Shown piece after piece: positions 26,377 to 36,196 of a stretch of 64,000 nt of DNA. The notes under the pieces are model-generated. The model was not told where the DNA came from. It saw only the letters and a program-made list of their open reading frames with translations, and did not search any database. The DNA comes from Geomesophilobacter sediminis. Lineage in GTDB: Bacteria; Desulfobacterota; Desulfuromonadia; Geobacterales; Geobacteraceae. The translations under genes were made by a program, and so were the position numbers. Each line of letters starts with the position of its first letter. The first letter of the stretch is position 1. Where the stretch lies: assembly GCF_016458275.1 (NCBI RefSeq), contig NZ_JAEMHM010000004.1:186001-250000 (forward strand), read 5' to 3'.

Positions 26377-26976
26377 CTAGCCGACCGTGCTGTAAAGAAG
26401 AAACCAGGCAATTTTGAGATACTCCCCGATGATGACCTTGCGTCGGTCCCGGCTGGTCCAGTCCCCCTCCCCCAGGCCGGGCTGGAAGCGGCAGGGGACG
26501 TAGGCGAGCCGGAAGTGCTCCGGGTCGAAGACCCGGCCGGTGATCAGCTTCAGCCGTCTCATGTGGTAGCGCGAACTGACCACGAGCGCGGACCGGAAGC
26601 CATGCCGCTCCATGAGGCGCCTCGCTTCGAGGGCCTCCACGTGGGTGTTTTCGTAGTAGCGCCGGTAGGTAACGGCCTTGCGGACCCAGAAGGTCCGCTC
26701 CTTGAGCCGCAACCCCTTGTGGTCCTTTTCCAGGGCCTGCGCCCCGGCCGGATCGAGGGTGAGCCCGAAGGAGGGGATCACCAGGTGCGTTGCGTAACCG
26801 CTGCGGACCAGGCGCATCGCCTCGTCGAAGCGCTCCACCTGCTCGGGCCCCAGGAACAAAACGACGGCGTCGGCCCTGCCGGGGGGATCGGAGCAGCTCA
26901 AAAAACCGGGGGCATCCCGGAGGCAGATCAGCGCCAGGGCTAGACCCAGGGCGGCACCGACGAGGAGCTTCTTCAC
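26377..26976 (-). CDS. YdcF/DUF218-family protein (copy 1)
   Basis: A small protein of 199 residues with an N-terminal signal anchor (LLVGAALGLALALICL) and a DUF218/YdcF-like domain. This contains ADAVVLFLGPEQVERFDEA, a central YYENTHVEALEARRLM and VVSSRYHMRRLKLI. Family members (SanA, ElyC, YdcF) act in envelope biogenesis with undefined chemistry. The second copy at 30196-30846 shares the ENTH-EALEA, SS-YHMRR and C-terminal EY-KIAWFLLY motifs, so the two are paralogues. It lies between the GH20-like hydrolase and the flippase. An Asn/Thr/His/Glu cluster in the ENTH motif is the likely active site. Confidence 0.82.
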   Translation of the reverse strand: MKKLLVGAALGLALALICLRDAPGFLSCSDPPGRADAVVLFLGPEQVERFDEAMRLVRSGYATHLVIPSFGLTLDPAGAQALEKDHKGLRLKERTFWVRKAVTYRRYYENTHVEALEARRLMERHGFRSALVVSSRYHMRRLKLITGRVFDPEHFRLAYVPCRFQPGLGEGDWTSRDRRKVIIGEYLKIAWFLLYSTVG

Positions 26977-26989
26977 GCCGCGCCCCCGG

Positions 26990-29142
26990 TCAAGGCGCCT
27001 TGGGCCCCGGGGCGCCCCCCCTCTTCCGCGCGGCCGGCCGTTGTTCGGCCAGGTACATCATCTTCACCTCCCCGGCGGAGAGGACGCGGTTGAAGAGGAC
27101 GACGTCGCCGATCCACCCCAGGAACTGGTAGGCCCCATTGCCGTCGTTATTCCCGATGAAGAGGTCGGAGGGGCTCGACTTGACGTTGGTGCCGTCGATG
27201 AACACGTACTTGCCGTTGGCAAGCGCCCCGTCCAGGTAGAGGTCGATGGTGGGGACGCCGGCGTCGAAGACCGCGACAACGTGATGCCACTTGGCGTCCC
27301 GGTAACTGACCCCGGGCGCCGAGTAGCGGTAAAAGCGGACCCCGTTGGTCTCGAACCAGATCATCCCCTCCGGGTCCAGAAAGAGGTTGTAGCAGCGGAA
27401 GCCGGGGTCTTTGGAGACGATGGTCCCAAGCCCCCCGCCGGGGCCGGCCTTGAACCAGGCGCCGATGCTGAAGCTCCCGCTCCCCGGGTCGAGCGAGGCG
27501 CGGTGCCGGACCCGGACGTTCGGCCCGTAGCCGGAGAAGTAGGCCACCTTCCCCCGGACCGGGTCCTCGGCGAGGCGCGCCCCGTTTTTCAGGGCGACCT
27601 GGTGCGCCCCGGCAGCACCGTCGGGAACCCCGTTCAGCCGCCAGGCCCCCGCGTAGTCGACCGGGAGGCTCAGGGTCCGGAAGGCGCTCCGGTTGTCCCG
27701 GCAGGAGTACTCCCGGAAGGAGCCTCCATAAAAGCCGCTTTGTACGGTCAGATCCCGGCAGTCGGGGTAGGCCCCGCAGCTGCGGTCGGTGCCCCGGCAG
27801 GCCCTGGCCCCGATCAACGTGCCGGTCTGGTTGATGGCGTCGGCGATGCCCCGGTAGTATCCCCGGTAGCGCGACCGCTCCTCGGCGCCGACGTCGGCGA
27901 GCAGGGTGTCGGGGACCTGGCGTCCCGAATCGGCCAATAGACGGGTGAATTCCGGCACGATCCCCATGAGCCAGGTGCTGTAGAGGTGCCCCACCACCTT
28001 CCCGGTCCGGGCCCGTTCCTCGTTGCCGGTCCAGACGAGGTCCCGGGTCGCCTTGACGTCGGCCCAGCTCGTGGGCCAGACCCGGAATCCCTGGGCGGCG
28101 AACTGGGCCACCGAAGGGAAGCTCTGCCGGGCGTCGTCGTAGCGGTAGCGCTGGTTCGCCTCGTAACGCCAGTCGGCGATGATGATCCCCTTGGGGATCA
28201 GGTCGAGCGCGGCGGCGGTGTCCCTCCCGGAAAGGTTGTACTTCTCGGACCTGGGCATCCCGTTCCACGCGGGGTCGAGCATGTCGCCCCACATGATGAC
28301 TTCCATCCCGGGATGTTTTTCCTGGAGGTGGCGGTAGGCGTTGGTGACCGCCAGGGCGAAGACCTGGGCCGAGCTCATCCCCGTCTCCCGCCGCGGTTCG
28401 GCATACCACCACCCGACCTCGTCGCACCCGATGTGGAACCCCTCCGGCGGAATCCCGTCCACCGTGAACGCCTCCACCAGCTCGTCCATCATTTTGAAGA
28501 CGACCTGCTCCCCCTCCTTGTTGAAGGGGTCCCGGGTGTTGGTCGGCGCCTCGCGCCAGTAAAACGCCTTCGGGCCCGGGGCGTTGTCCGGGGTCGAACG
28601 GCGGGTCGAGGTGCAGAGATAGCTCTTGCCGCGGTAACTGACCCAGTCCTCGTAGGCGGTGTAGAGCACCCCCGGCCGCCACTCCCGGCCAGCGAGCATG
28701 TACTGGGGGTACACGTAGGGAAAGACGTTTCCCACCGAGTGGGTCAGGACCTGCAGGGCCACCATCACCTGCATCCCGTTCTCCCGGGCGATCTGGGCCA
28801 TCCGGCGCGCCTCGATCCGGCTGAAGCCGCGGTTGGCGGGGTAGGAGGCACGGCCCATCCGGTAGTCGGAGGTGAAGTGAAAGGCGCCGTAGTTCATGTC
28901 GAAGACGATGGTGTTGATCCCTTTGGCCTTCAGGGAGCGCACCAGCTCCTCGAACTCGGCGAGGAAACGGTTGTGGTTCCCGTTGCCGTTGGCCTGCGGG
29001 GTGAAGAAGAACCCGGCCCAGGGCTCCCCCGCCGCGGCCGGCCCCGCCCACAGCAGGGCCAGGCCGAAAAGCAAGAGGACCAGGCGCCAAAGCCCGGCCG
29101 GCTGCGGGGCGGGCGGCACCGGATGTCGTACCGCCGGGGCCA

Positions 29143-29143
<1 letters not shown>
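26990..29143 (-). CDS. Secreted GH20-like glycoside hydrolase with C-terminal LamG domain
   Basis: A 717-residue secreted protein. A signal peptide (LVLLLFGLALLWAGPAAAG, cleaved about residue 40) is followed by a TIM-barrel region resembling GH20 beta-hexosaminidases. This has KAKGINTIVFDMNYGAFHF, IARENGMQVMVALQVLTH and the active-site pair in GFHIGCDEVGWW (Asp-Glu about residue 248-249; most GH20 read H-x-G-G-D-E, here Cys replaces the second Gly). VIMWGDMLDP follows later. Residues from about 500 to 705 form a LamG/concanavalin-like sandwich (FSIGAWFKAGPGGG, WHHVVAVFDAGVPTIDLYLDG, FLGWIGDVVLFNRVLSAGEV). It probably trims or binds N-acetylhexosamine polymer outside the cell. The ATG overlaps the galE stop (TGATG); a longer in-frame extension is shadow. 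Confidence 0.78.
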
Positions 29144-30195
<1,052 letters not shown>

Positions 30196-30846
30196 TCACG
30201 GGCCGCCGAGCACCCCGTAAAGCAAAAACCAGGCGATCTTCACGTATTCGCTGAGGATGATCCTGCGCCGCTCCCGGTTGAGCCAGTCGGAGGGCTCGAA
30301 GGGGGGCTCCCATCGGGCGGGGGTGCAAAAGATGGCGTAAGAGCCGTCGAAGACCCGGGCCGCGATGAAGGAGATCCGGCGCATGTGGTACCCCGAGCTC
30401 ACCAAAAGCGCCGACCTCAGCCCGAGCCCGGCCATGATCCGCTTCGCCTCCAGAGCCTCGGCGTGGGTGTTCTCGTAGAAGGTACGGTACCGGGCGGCCT
30501 TGCGGGCCGGGAAGAGGAACCCGGCGCGGGCCGGATCACCGGCGATCCGCTGCAGGCTCCCCTGCCGGGCGGCAAACACCTCACCGGTGTAGGGGACGAC
30601 CAGGAAGCGGGCATAGCCTTCGGCAAGTAGCTGCCGCGCCTCGACCATCCGGTTCTGGTCGCCGGGGCCCAGAAAGAGGATTGCGGCGTCGCAGCGGCGC
30701 AGCGGCTCCTCCCGGTAGAGAAAGCCGGGAGCGAACCACGCCAGGAGGAAAAGGAGCAGCACCGGGAAGGTCAGCAGGAGAAAACCGAGCATCAGCTCCG
30801 GCGCCTCCGCCGCCCGCACCAGCGACCGCTTGCGTCCCCGCCGCAT
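30196..30846 (-). CDS. YdcF/DUF218-family protein (copy 2)
   Basis: A 216-residue membrane-anchored DUF218 protein and paralogue of the gene at 26377-26976. One transmembrane segment (LMLGFLLLTFPVLLLFLLAWF) precedes CDAAILFLGPGDQNRMVEA, FYENTHAEALEAKRIM and LVSSGYHMRRISFI, and it ends EYVKIAWFLLYGVLGG. The ATG at 30846 has a GGAGGGGGGG ribosome site; a frame reaching 30909 overlaps the promoter-like element and is rejected. It is the first gene of the 13-gene operon. The role is probably in lipid-linked intermediate or envelope homeostasis, inferred from the family only. Confidence 0.82.
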   Translation of the reverse strand: MRRGRKRSLVRAAEAPELMLGFLLLTFPVLLLFLLAWFAPGFLYREEPLRRCDAAILFLGPGDQNRMVEARQLLAEGYARFLVVPYTGEVFAARQGSLQRIAGDPARAGFLFPARKAARYRTFYENTHAEALEAKRIMAGLGLRSALLVSSGYHMRRISFIAARVFDGSYAIFCTPARWEPPFEPSDWLNRERRRIILSEYVKIAWFLLYGVLGGP

Positions 30847-30904
30847 GTATCCCCCCCTCCTCTCGCGGCGAGCCGAGGAGCGGGCCCGTCGCAGGTCTTG
30901 AGCC

Positions 30905-30926
30905 ACCATAGTGGAAAAATGTTACA
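30905..30926 (-). promoter_or_regulatory. TGTAACA-N9-TATGGT promoter-like element before the 13-gene operon
   Basis: The minus strand reads TGTAACA, nine bases, then TATGGT, 59 bases before the first start codon of the operon (30846). TTGG just upstream of TGTAACA could serve as part of a weak -35. It is the clearest member of the six-element set described in the findings. Confidence 0.5.
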
Positions 30927-30962
30927 GACCAAGCTCGGACGTGTGAAAGTTTCGCGTTTGGA

Positions 30963-32528
30963 TCACAGGAAGGCGGTCCGCTCGGCGAGGAAGCGGCGTT
31001 CGGTGCGGGAGAGTTCGCGGACGAAGCGGTCCAGCCGGGCCTCGGCGTCCGCCACGCTCTCCCCGGGGGCGACCACCGCCACCGGACGGACGAAAAGATC
31101 GTAGGTATTGTCGCGCGCCAGGGCGTGGAGGGTGAGATGGAAGCGGTTGACGCTCTTGTTGCCGGTGACCCGGCTTTTGGTGTGGAACCAGAAGTACACC
31201 ACCATCGTGGCCCCCTCCCCCTCGATCACCATCTCGGTCAACCTGAGCCGCCCCCAGACCGGATCCCCGGCGATCTCCCGCTGCCGCTCGGTGACCACCC
31301 GGTACCCGCCCGAGGGGAGGCAGACCGTCGGGGAGTGGAAGAAGTTCTCGTTCTCCAAAAAGGCGCTGCCCCGGTAGCCGAGGTAGAGGAACACCACCCG
31401 GCCGGCCGGGTCGCGGTACTCGCCGTTGTAGGCGTCCTGCGCCCCGGATGCCGCGACCGTCTCGGCATCGGAAGGGAGCGCCGCTCCGCGCCAGGCGCCG
31501 ATTTCGGTCGGAAAGGAAGCGAGCCCCCCCTTGAGCTGCACCGGGGGCAGCGCCTGCGTCCTCAGCGTGAACGCGGCGGTCACGACGAGCAGGAGCACCC
31601 CGACGGCAAACGGGGCGGCGGGCGGGTTCCCGGCCGGAGCAGCCGTCGGCTCAAGGGGTGGCGCAGCCGCCGCGGCGCCGACCGCCGAGGAGGGAAACAG
31701 GGCGAGCAGCCGCCCCACGGCCGCCAGGAGTGCGAAAGCGACCACGAAGAGGACCCAGCCGGTGAAGTCGTGAAAGAACCCTTCCGCCGCGGCCCTCCCG
31801 AAGCGGTGGGCGAGCAGTCCGGTCACCCCCAGGCGCAGGCCGTTCACCGCCACCGCAATCGGGAGGGTCGCCGCGACCAGGCAGCCCCGCTTCCACGGGG
31901 TCCGCTCGAAGACGCCGGCGTAGAGGACCCCCAGGGCGATCAGCGGGAAGAGGTAGCCGAGCCCGTTGCAGGCGTCGACCACCTGAAGCTGGATCACCCC
32001 CAGGTCGATGAGGTTGCCGCTGACGAAGACCGGAAGGCCGCAGGCCCGCACCATCGACTCCCCAAGCGAGGTGGAGACCGACTTGAGGTACATGCCGAGG
32101 GTCCGCTCCAGCACGGCGGGGATCGGGATCATGAAGACGGTGAACCCCAGCGGGAAGATGAGTCGCCGGGCGAGCGGGATTCCGAAGCAAAAGGCGGCAA
32201 ACAACAGCAGCAGGACCGGGATCAACGGGAGCGCGATGTTGCCGCTCGAGCCGAGCACCCCGTACAAGGAGAGGAGCAGCGCCGCGCCAAGGGCCGGGAG
32301 AACCCGCCAGGACGGGGCGGATTCAATGGCCTGGAGCCCTTCCCGCCGCTTCCAGAGGAGATAGAGGGAGATCGCCGGAATCAGCGGACCGTAGGAATAC
32401 TCCGGGTTGCTCTGCCAGACGTGGGCGAGCCCCTTGAGCGGCGGCCAGTAGGCGACCAGGAACAGGAGCGTCAAAAATGCCGCGGCAGCCGGCAGCGGCA
32501 CGGGGAGGGGACGGACGGCCAGGTTCAT
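30963..32528 (-). CDS. Exosortase with fused EpsI domain (copy 2)
   Basis: A 521-residue exosortase-EpsI fusion. About eight membrane segments fill residues 15-290. The triad is Cys187 in VVDACNGLGYLF, Arg232 in VNGLRLGVTGLL and His253 in GFFHDFTGWVLF. After an Ala/Pro-rich linker (about 285-315) the EpsI domain shows FLYLGYRGSAFLENENFFHSP, TVCLPSGGY and MVVYFWFHTKSRVTGN. The architecture and residue numbers equal those of copy 1 (11529-13088), but overall identity outside the motifs looks modest, so the two may serve different targets. The start ATG (GGGAGG ribosome site) overlaps the radical SAM stop by 4 bases (ATGA), so the two are coupled. No obvious sorting-signal substrate lies nearby. 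Confidence 0.88.
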   Translation of the reverse strand: MNLAVRPLPVPLPAAAAFLTLLFLVAYWPPLKGLAHVWQSNPEYSYGPLIPAISLYLLWKRREGLQAIESAPSWRVLPALGAALLLSLYGVLGSSGNIALPLIPVLLLLFAAFCFGIPLARRLIFPLGFTVFMIPIPAVLERTLGMYLKSVSTSLGESMVRACGLPVFVSGNLIDLGVIQLQVVDACNGLGYLFPLIALGVLYAGVFERTPWKRGCLVAATLPIAVAVNGLRLGVTGLLAHRFGRAAAEGFFHDFTGWVLFVVAFALLAAVGRLLALFPSSAVGAAAAAPPLEPTAAPAGNPPAAPFAVGVLLLVVTAAFTLRTQALPPVQLKGGLASFPTEIGAWRGAALPSDAETVAASGAQDAYNGEYRDPAGRVVFLYLGYRGSAFLENENFFHSPTVCLPSGGYRVVTERQREIAGDPVWGRLRLTEMVIEGEGATMVVYFWFHTKSRVTGNKSVNRFHLTLHALARDNTYDLFVRPVAVVAPGESVADAEARLDRFVRELSRTERRFLAERTAFL

Positions 32529-33481
32529 GCTTCCTCCCGCCGCTTCAGCCACTTGCGGGTGGCGATCCAGGCAAACGGCTCCCAGATCCGCCGCCGCATC
32601 AGGTGACCGACGCTGCCGATCATCCAGCAGTTCTCCGGGCAGCACTCGACACGACGCCGCGCCTTGTCGGCGCGCGCCCCGGTCCAGAGCGCTTCGAAAC
32701 TCTCGTCGTTCAGGTTTCCGAAGGGGTGGTCCATGACGTTGCAGGGGCGGACCAGGCCGAAGGGGTCGACGAAGAAGGAATCCCGGGCCATGGTGCACTT
32801 GAGAAGCCGCTTCCGGCCGTGCAGGTGCTCGACGAGCCCCCGGGTGAAGTAGCCGCGGAACCAGTCCTTGGGAGAGGAGGAAGCGAGGTAGGCATCGATG
32901 AGCGGCTCGATCCCCGCCTGCACCACTGCGGGATCCTCGATCCGGTTGTCGGTCTTGTGGAAGTAGTAGGCGTTGTGCAGGATGGCGGTGGCGAGTTCCA
33001 CCCCCTCGCGGCGGGCCAGGCGGTAGAGGTCGACCAGTTCCCCGGCATTTTGGTCCGACACGGTGACGGCGATCCCGAGGTCCCGGATCCCCAGGGATTT
33101 CAACCCCCTCAGGGTCTCCAGGGCCCGGTGATGGATCCCGGGGACCCCGCGGATCGCCTCGTGGGTGGCGCTCATGCCGTCGAAGCTGATCCGGACCCCG
33201 ACGTCGCGGTGACGCGACATCACCCGGAGGGTGCGGTCGGTGAGGACGCCGTTGCTGCTGATCACCACCCGCTTTGCCTTGCGCTTCACGATGGAGAGGA
33301 TCCGGTCCAGGTCCTCCCGCAAAAATGGCTCCCCGCCGGTGACGTTCAGGCGCACCAGGGGGGGGAGCTTCTCCAGCAGCTGAGGGGCGATCTCCGCCTC
33401 GGGGCGGCTTGGGTGCCGCCAGGTCTCGCACATGAGGCATCGGCAGTTGCAGCGGTAGGTGACCGCGACGATCCCGTCCAT
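32525..33481 (-). CDS. Radical SAM protein with C-terminal SPASM-like cysteines
   Basis: A 318-residue radical SAM enzyme. The cluster-binding motif C-x3-C-x2-C lies right at the N terminus (Cys11, Cys15, Cys18 in RCNCRCLMCETW). The SAM-binding LNVTGGEPFLREDL and KRVVISSNG follow, then RISFDGM. The C-terminal region has further cysteines (LLKCTMARDSFF, LVRPCNVMDHPFGNL, VECCPENCWMIG) in a SPASM-like pattern that would hold a second iron-sulphur cluster. Such enzymes modify peptides, sugars or lipids. The 4-base overlap with exosortase copy 2 suggests a joint role, but the substrate is unknown. Confidence 0.87.
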   Translation of the reverse strand: MDGIVAVTYRCNCRCLMCETWRHPSRPEAEIAPQLLEKLPPLVRLNVTGGEPFLREDLDRILSIVKRKAKRVVISSNGVLTDRTLRVMSRHRDVGVRISFDGMSATHEAIRGVPGIHHRALETLRGLKSLGIRDLGIAVTVSDQNAGELVDLYRLARREGVELATAILHNAYYFHKTDNRIEDPAVVQAGIEPLIDAYLASSSPKDWFRGYFTRGLVEHLHGRKRLLKCTMARDSFFVDPFGLVRPCNVMDHPFGNLNDESFEALWTGARADKARRRVECCPENCWMIGSVGHLMRRRIWEPFAWIATRKWLKRREEA

Positions 33482-33482
33482 A

Positions 33483-34619
33483 TCAGATGGTCTCCTGTTG
33501 CGCCAGCCGTTCCGGGCACCCCTGCAGCCCGGGAAGGGTGCGGTAGAGCGCCTCCATTTGCGCGGTCACCCCCTCCCAGCCGAAATCGTGCCGGGCCCGG
33601 TTTGCCGCCCGTTCCCGCAGGGCCGCGGCCCGGTCGGGTCGGGCGATCAGTCCGGCGAGCACCCGGCGCAGGTCCTCCGGGTCGCGGTTTTTGAACGAGC
33701 AGCCGGCGTCACCGGCGGCCTCGAGGTTTTCCGGGATGTCGCTCACCAGGCAGCAGTTGCCGTACCCCATCGCCTCCAGCAGGGACAGGGGGAGCCCCTC
33801 GATGGTCGAGGGGAGACAGAAGAGGTAGGCGTTGCTGAAAAGCTCCGCCAGGGGCTCCCCGGTGACAAACCCGGTGAAGAGGATGCGCGGGTCCCCCTGC
33901 GCCAGGCGGTGCAGCCGTTCCTGGTACCGTGCGCCGTGCGGGTCGTCCCCGGCGATGACCAGCTGGAAATCGGTGTCGAGCTTGCGGAAGGCCTCGATCA
34001 GGAAGTGCGCCCCTTTCTCCTCGACGGTGCGCGCCACGAAGAGGACGTAGCGACGGGGCGCGATCCCCTGCTCGACCAGCCAGGCCGGCGGACGGGGGGG
34101 ATCAACGGAGACGCCGTTGGGAATGTAGGAGACGCCACGGTGGTAGAGCTCCCCGAAGTAGCGCTGCAGCACCCGGGAGACCGCGGTGACCCGGTTCGGG
34201 AAGTAGACCGAGAGTTCGGCAAGCGCCAGGCAGAGCCTCCCGGCCACCCCCCACTTGTCGCGCTTGCGCTCGATGCCGTGGACCTGCACCACGGTCGGGA
34301 TCCCGAACAGGCGGGGGAAAAGCGAGAAGAGCGAGGGGCCGATGGCGTGGAAGTGGATCAGATCGACCTTTTCGCGCAGGACCACGTCGAGGGTGGCCAG
34401 CAGGCAGATGGAAAGCTTGTAGAGGGCGCGGGTCCGGATTGCCGGGACCGTCTTCACCCGCATGCCGTGGTAGATGCCGTCGCGGCTGCCGGACATGCGC
34501 CCCGCGTACACGATGACCTCGTGCCCCCGGCCGACAAGCCGGGAACCGATCTCCTCGGTGACCTTTTCGATACCGCCGCCCAAGGGCATCCCTTTGACGG
34601 CTATGAACGCGATGCGCAT
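33483..34619 (-). CDS. Glycosyltransferase, GT4 family
   Basis: A GT-B glycosyltransferase of 378 residues. It has MRIAFIAVKGMPLGGGIEKV (glycine-rich acceptor loop), IHFHAIGPSLFSLFPRL, YVLFVARTVEEKGAHFLIEAF and STIEGLPLSLLEAMGYGNC with the E-x7-E pair. The start ATG has AAAGGAAG upstream. It heads the three-gene unit with the radical SAM and exosortase copy 2, and is divergent from the plus-strand fibronectin-like gene. Similar enzymes transfer hexoses to lipid-linked chains; the exact sugar is unknown. Confidence 0.88.
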   Translation of the reverse strand: MRIAFIAVKGMPLGGGIEKVTEEIGSRLVGRGHEVIVYAGRMSGSRDGIYHGMRVKTVPAIRTRALYKLSICLLATLDVVLREKVDLIHFHAIGPSLFSLFPRLFGIPTVVQVHGIERKRDKWGVAGRLCLALAELSVYFPNRVTAVSRVLQRYFGELYHRGVSYIPNGVSVDPPRPPAWLVEQGIAPRRYVLFVARTVEEKGAHFLIEAFRKLDTDFQLVIAGDDPHGARYQERLHRLAQGDPRILFTGFVTGEPLAELFSNAYLFCLPSTIEGLPLSLLEAMGYGNCCLVSDIPENLEAAGDAGCSFKNRDPEDLRRVLAGLIARPDRAAALRERAANRARHDFGWEGVTAQMEALYRTLPGLQGCPERLAQQETI

Positions 34620-34984
34620 CCTGCTTCCTTTAATGGTCCGAAAGAGCGGCCGCGCCTCCCCCTAAGAGACGACGTGCGGACCGACGAGTTGGCGCTACCA
34701 ATCAAGCGCGGGCCCAAAAGGGTCGCCCGCCGGAGATGCCGAGCGTAACAGACCAGTATTTCGTTTGAATCAATAAGGTGTAAAGGTGGGGTTACAACAT
34801 CAAAGGGGTGAGACCGATTGGGCAGGCCAAGGGGGAAGGGTCGAAGAGCCCCGTGCTCCGGCGCGGTCTTTGGAGCCCGGCGACGGAAGGCGTCTTTTTT
34901 TTTTGCCCGGGGCAGACTTTTGAAGAAAATACGCTAAGCTCGCACTCCATTAACGGAACCCAATCTACGGTCAAGGAGGATTTC
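34620..34984. promoter_or_regulatory. Divergent control region between the GT4 gene and the plus-strand gene
   Basis: A 365-base gap with no gene. On the minus strand it carries TGTAACC (rc of 34790-34796) and CTGTTACG, relatives of the TGTAAC element, but neither has a convincing -10 exactly nine bases on. Toward the plus-strand gene there is a T10 run (about 34892-34902) and then an AT-richer stretch with TTTTGAAG, nine bases later TAAGCT, then the AAGGAGG ribosome site at 34974-34980. Promoters for both directions must lie here; exact positions are uncertain. Confidence 0.4.
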
Positions 34985-35632
34985 ATGCGTCCCAAAGTAG
35001 TTGCGAGCTTCGACTCATACACCGACGATGGTCTGCTCAAATTCTCAAAACAGATCCGGGACTCCCTCAAGGTGCATCCGGCCTTTCAGGGGGACTGGCA
35101 CAGTGCGATCTCCCTGGAAAAACTGAGCAAGGCCATTGACGAGTTCGAGACGGCCAAGGAGGCAGCGCAGTACCGGGATCTGCAGAAGATTGGAATCCGG
35201 GAAGGGTTTCGTGAGAAACTCATCATCGCCCTCAACCAGACCGCCCATTTCGTCCAGATGGTCGGTTTCGGAGACTACACGATCCTGAGCGGCACCGGCT
35301 TCGAGATCCGGGAGGGGAAGAGGAGCGCCCCCCGTACCTACGCGCCCCTTGCCTCCCCCGACTATTCGGTGATGCAGGGAGACGTCCTGGGGATGGTGAT
35401 CGGAACCGTCAAGATGGCCCCGGGGGTCTCGTACTACGAAGTGCACATCACCCAGGGCGATCCCACGGTTGAGGAGAACTGGGTGTTCGCGGCGAACTTC
35501 ACCCGCAAAAACGGCAGCCGGATGGAGCACCGGGGCCTGAACTCGGCCCAGAAGTATTCGCTGCGGGTCCGCGGGGTAGGCGACGACGGACCGGGCCCCT
35601 GGTCCGATCCCAAGACCATCCTGGTGCACTAA
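34985..35632 (+). CDS. Hypothetical protein with C-terminal fibronectin-III-like fold
   Basis: One of only two plus-strand genes. The 215 residues start at an ATG with AAGGAGG 4 bases upstream; the in-frame extension to 34808 lacks a ribosome site. No signal peptide is visible. The N-terminal 90 residues are charged and helical. The C-terminal part (GTVKMAPGVSYYEVHIT, PTVEENWVFAANFTRKNGSR, LNSAQKYSLRVRGVGDDGPGPWSD) reads like a single fibronectin type III repeat, including the typical Y-x-x-R-V-x-A/G-x-x-x-x-G-x-G-P-W-S ending. Such small proteins are recurrent in this bacterial group, with no known function that I can assign. Confidence 0.75.
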   Translation: MRPKVVASFDSYTDDGLLKFSKQIRDSLKVHPAFQGDWHSAISLEKLSKAIDEFETAKEAAQYRDLQKIGIREGFREKLIIALNQTAHFVQMVGFGDYTILSGTGFEIREGKRSAPRTYAPLASPDYSVMQGDVLGMVIGTVKMAPGVSYYEVHITQGDPTVEENWVFAANFTRKNGSRMEHRGLNSAQKYSLRVRGVGDDGPGPWSDPKTILVH

Positions 35633-35670
35633 GCCCACACCGGGAATACCAAGTCGCCGGTAGGGTAAAA

Positions 35671-35715
35671 AAGAAAAGGTTCACCCGGTTTTTCCGGGGG
35701 ACCTTTTCTTTTTTT
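35671..35715. terminator. Strong bidirectional intrinsic terminator
   Basis: The arms AGAAAAGGTTCACCCGG and CCGGGGGACCTTTTCT pair almost completely around a TTTTT loop, followed by a T7 run on the plus strand. The A-rich left arm provides a T-run on the minus strand. It sits between two converging transcripts: the plus-strand gene ending at 35632 and the minus-strand operon ending at 36197. It can therefore stop both. Confidence 0.9.
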
Positions 35716-35717
35716 GC

Positions 35718-36142
35718 GGTGACCCCGCCCGAGGTTCGACCCACCTTCTCCGAAATGGAGGATAGCTCCCCCGCAGTTAAAGGAATCTCCCCCGAAGTTC
35801 AGGGTAAGCCCCTAAAAGATCGAGGTAGTTCCCCTGGAAGTTCAGGGTACCTCCCCCTGGTTCAGGGTACTCTCCGTAAGTTAAAGGTACCGCCCACGAA
35901 GTTCAGCTACCTCCCCCCGAAGTTCAGGGTAGCTCCCTCCGAAGTTCAAGTTACCTCCCCCCAAGTTTGAGGTAGCCCCCCCCGAAGTTAAAGATGGGCC
36001 CTCGGAAGTTCAGGGTGGCTCCCCAAACTTAAAGGTACCTCATCCCAATTTCAGATAGCTCCCCTGCAGTTCACGGCAGCTCAGCCAGGGTTCGCGGGAG
36101 TTCCGGCAAACTTTGCACCCTAGGGCCCGATCCCGAAGTTAA
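35718..36142. repeat. Degenerate tandem repeat array, about 18-20 units of 20-22 bp
   Basis: Successive units follow the pattern GGTAGCTCCCCCCGAAGTTCA with substitutions and single-base length changes. Examples are GGTAGCTCCCTCCGAAGTTC (from about 35927), GCTACCTCCCCCCGAAGTTC and GGTACCTCCCCCTGGTTCAG. About 18 units can be followed, with two weaker ones at the left end. The period of about 21 is close to two helical turns. Units are contiguous with no unique spacers, so it is not a CRISPR. Variable unit length breaks any reading frame, so it is not protein coding. It lies between the terminator and the lipoprotein gene. Confidence 0.88.
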
Positions 36143-36196
36143 CCGCATCTCCCTCAACCTCCTTTCCAAAACGCTTTTTTTGATCTCTAAGGTGGA

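Noticed and set aside
35719-35970. Short plus-strand open frame across the repeat array
   Set aside because: Units vary between 20 and 22 bases, so the frame is not preserved; its 83 residues are a translation of non-coding repeats.
35718-36142. CRISPR array
   Set aside because: Repeats are contiguous, degenerate and have no unique spacers; no cas genes are present.
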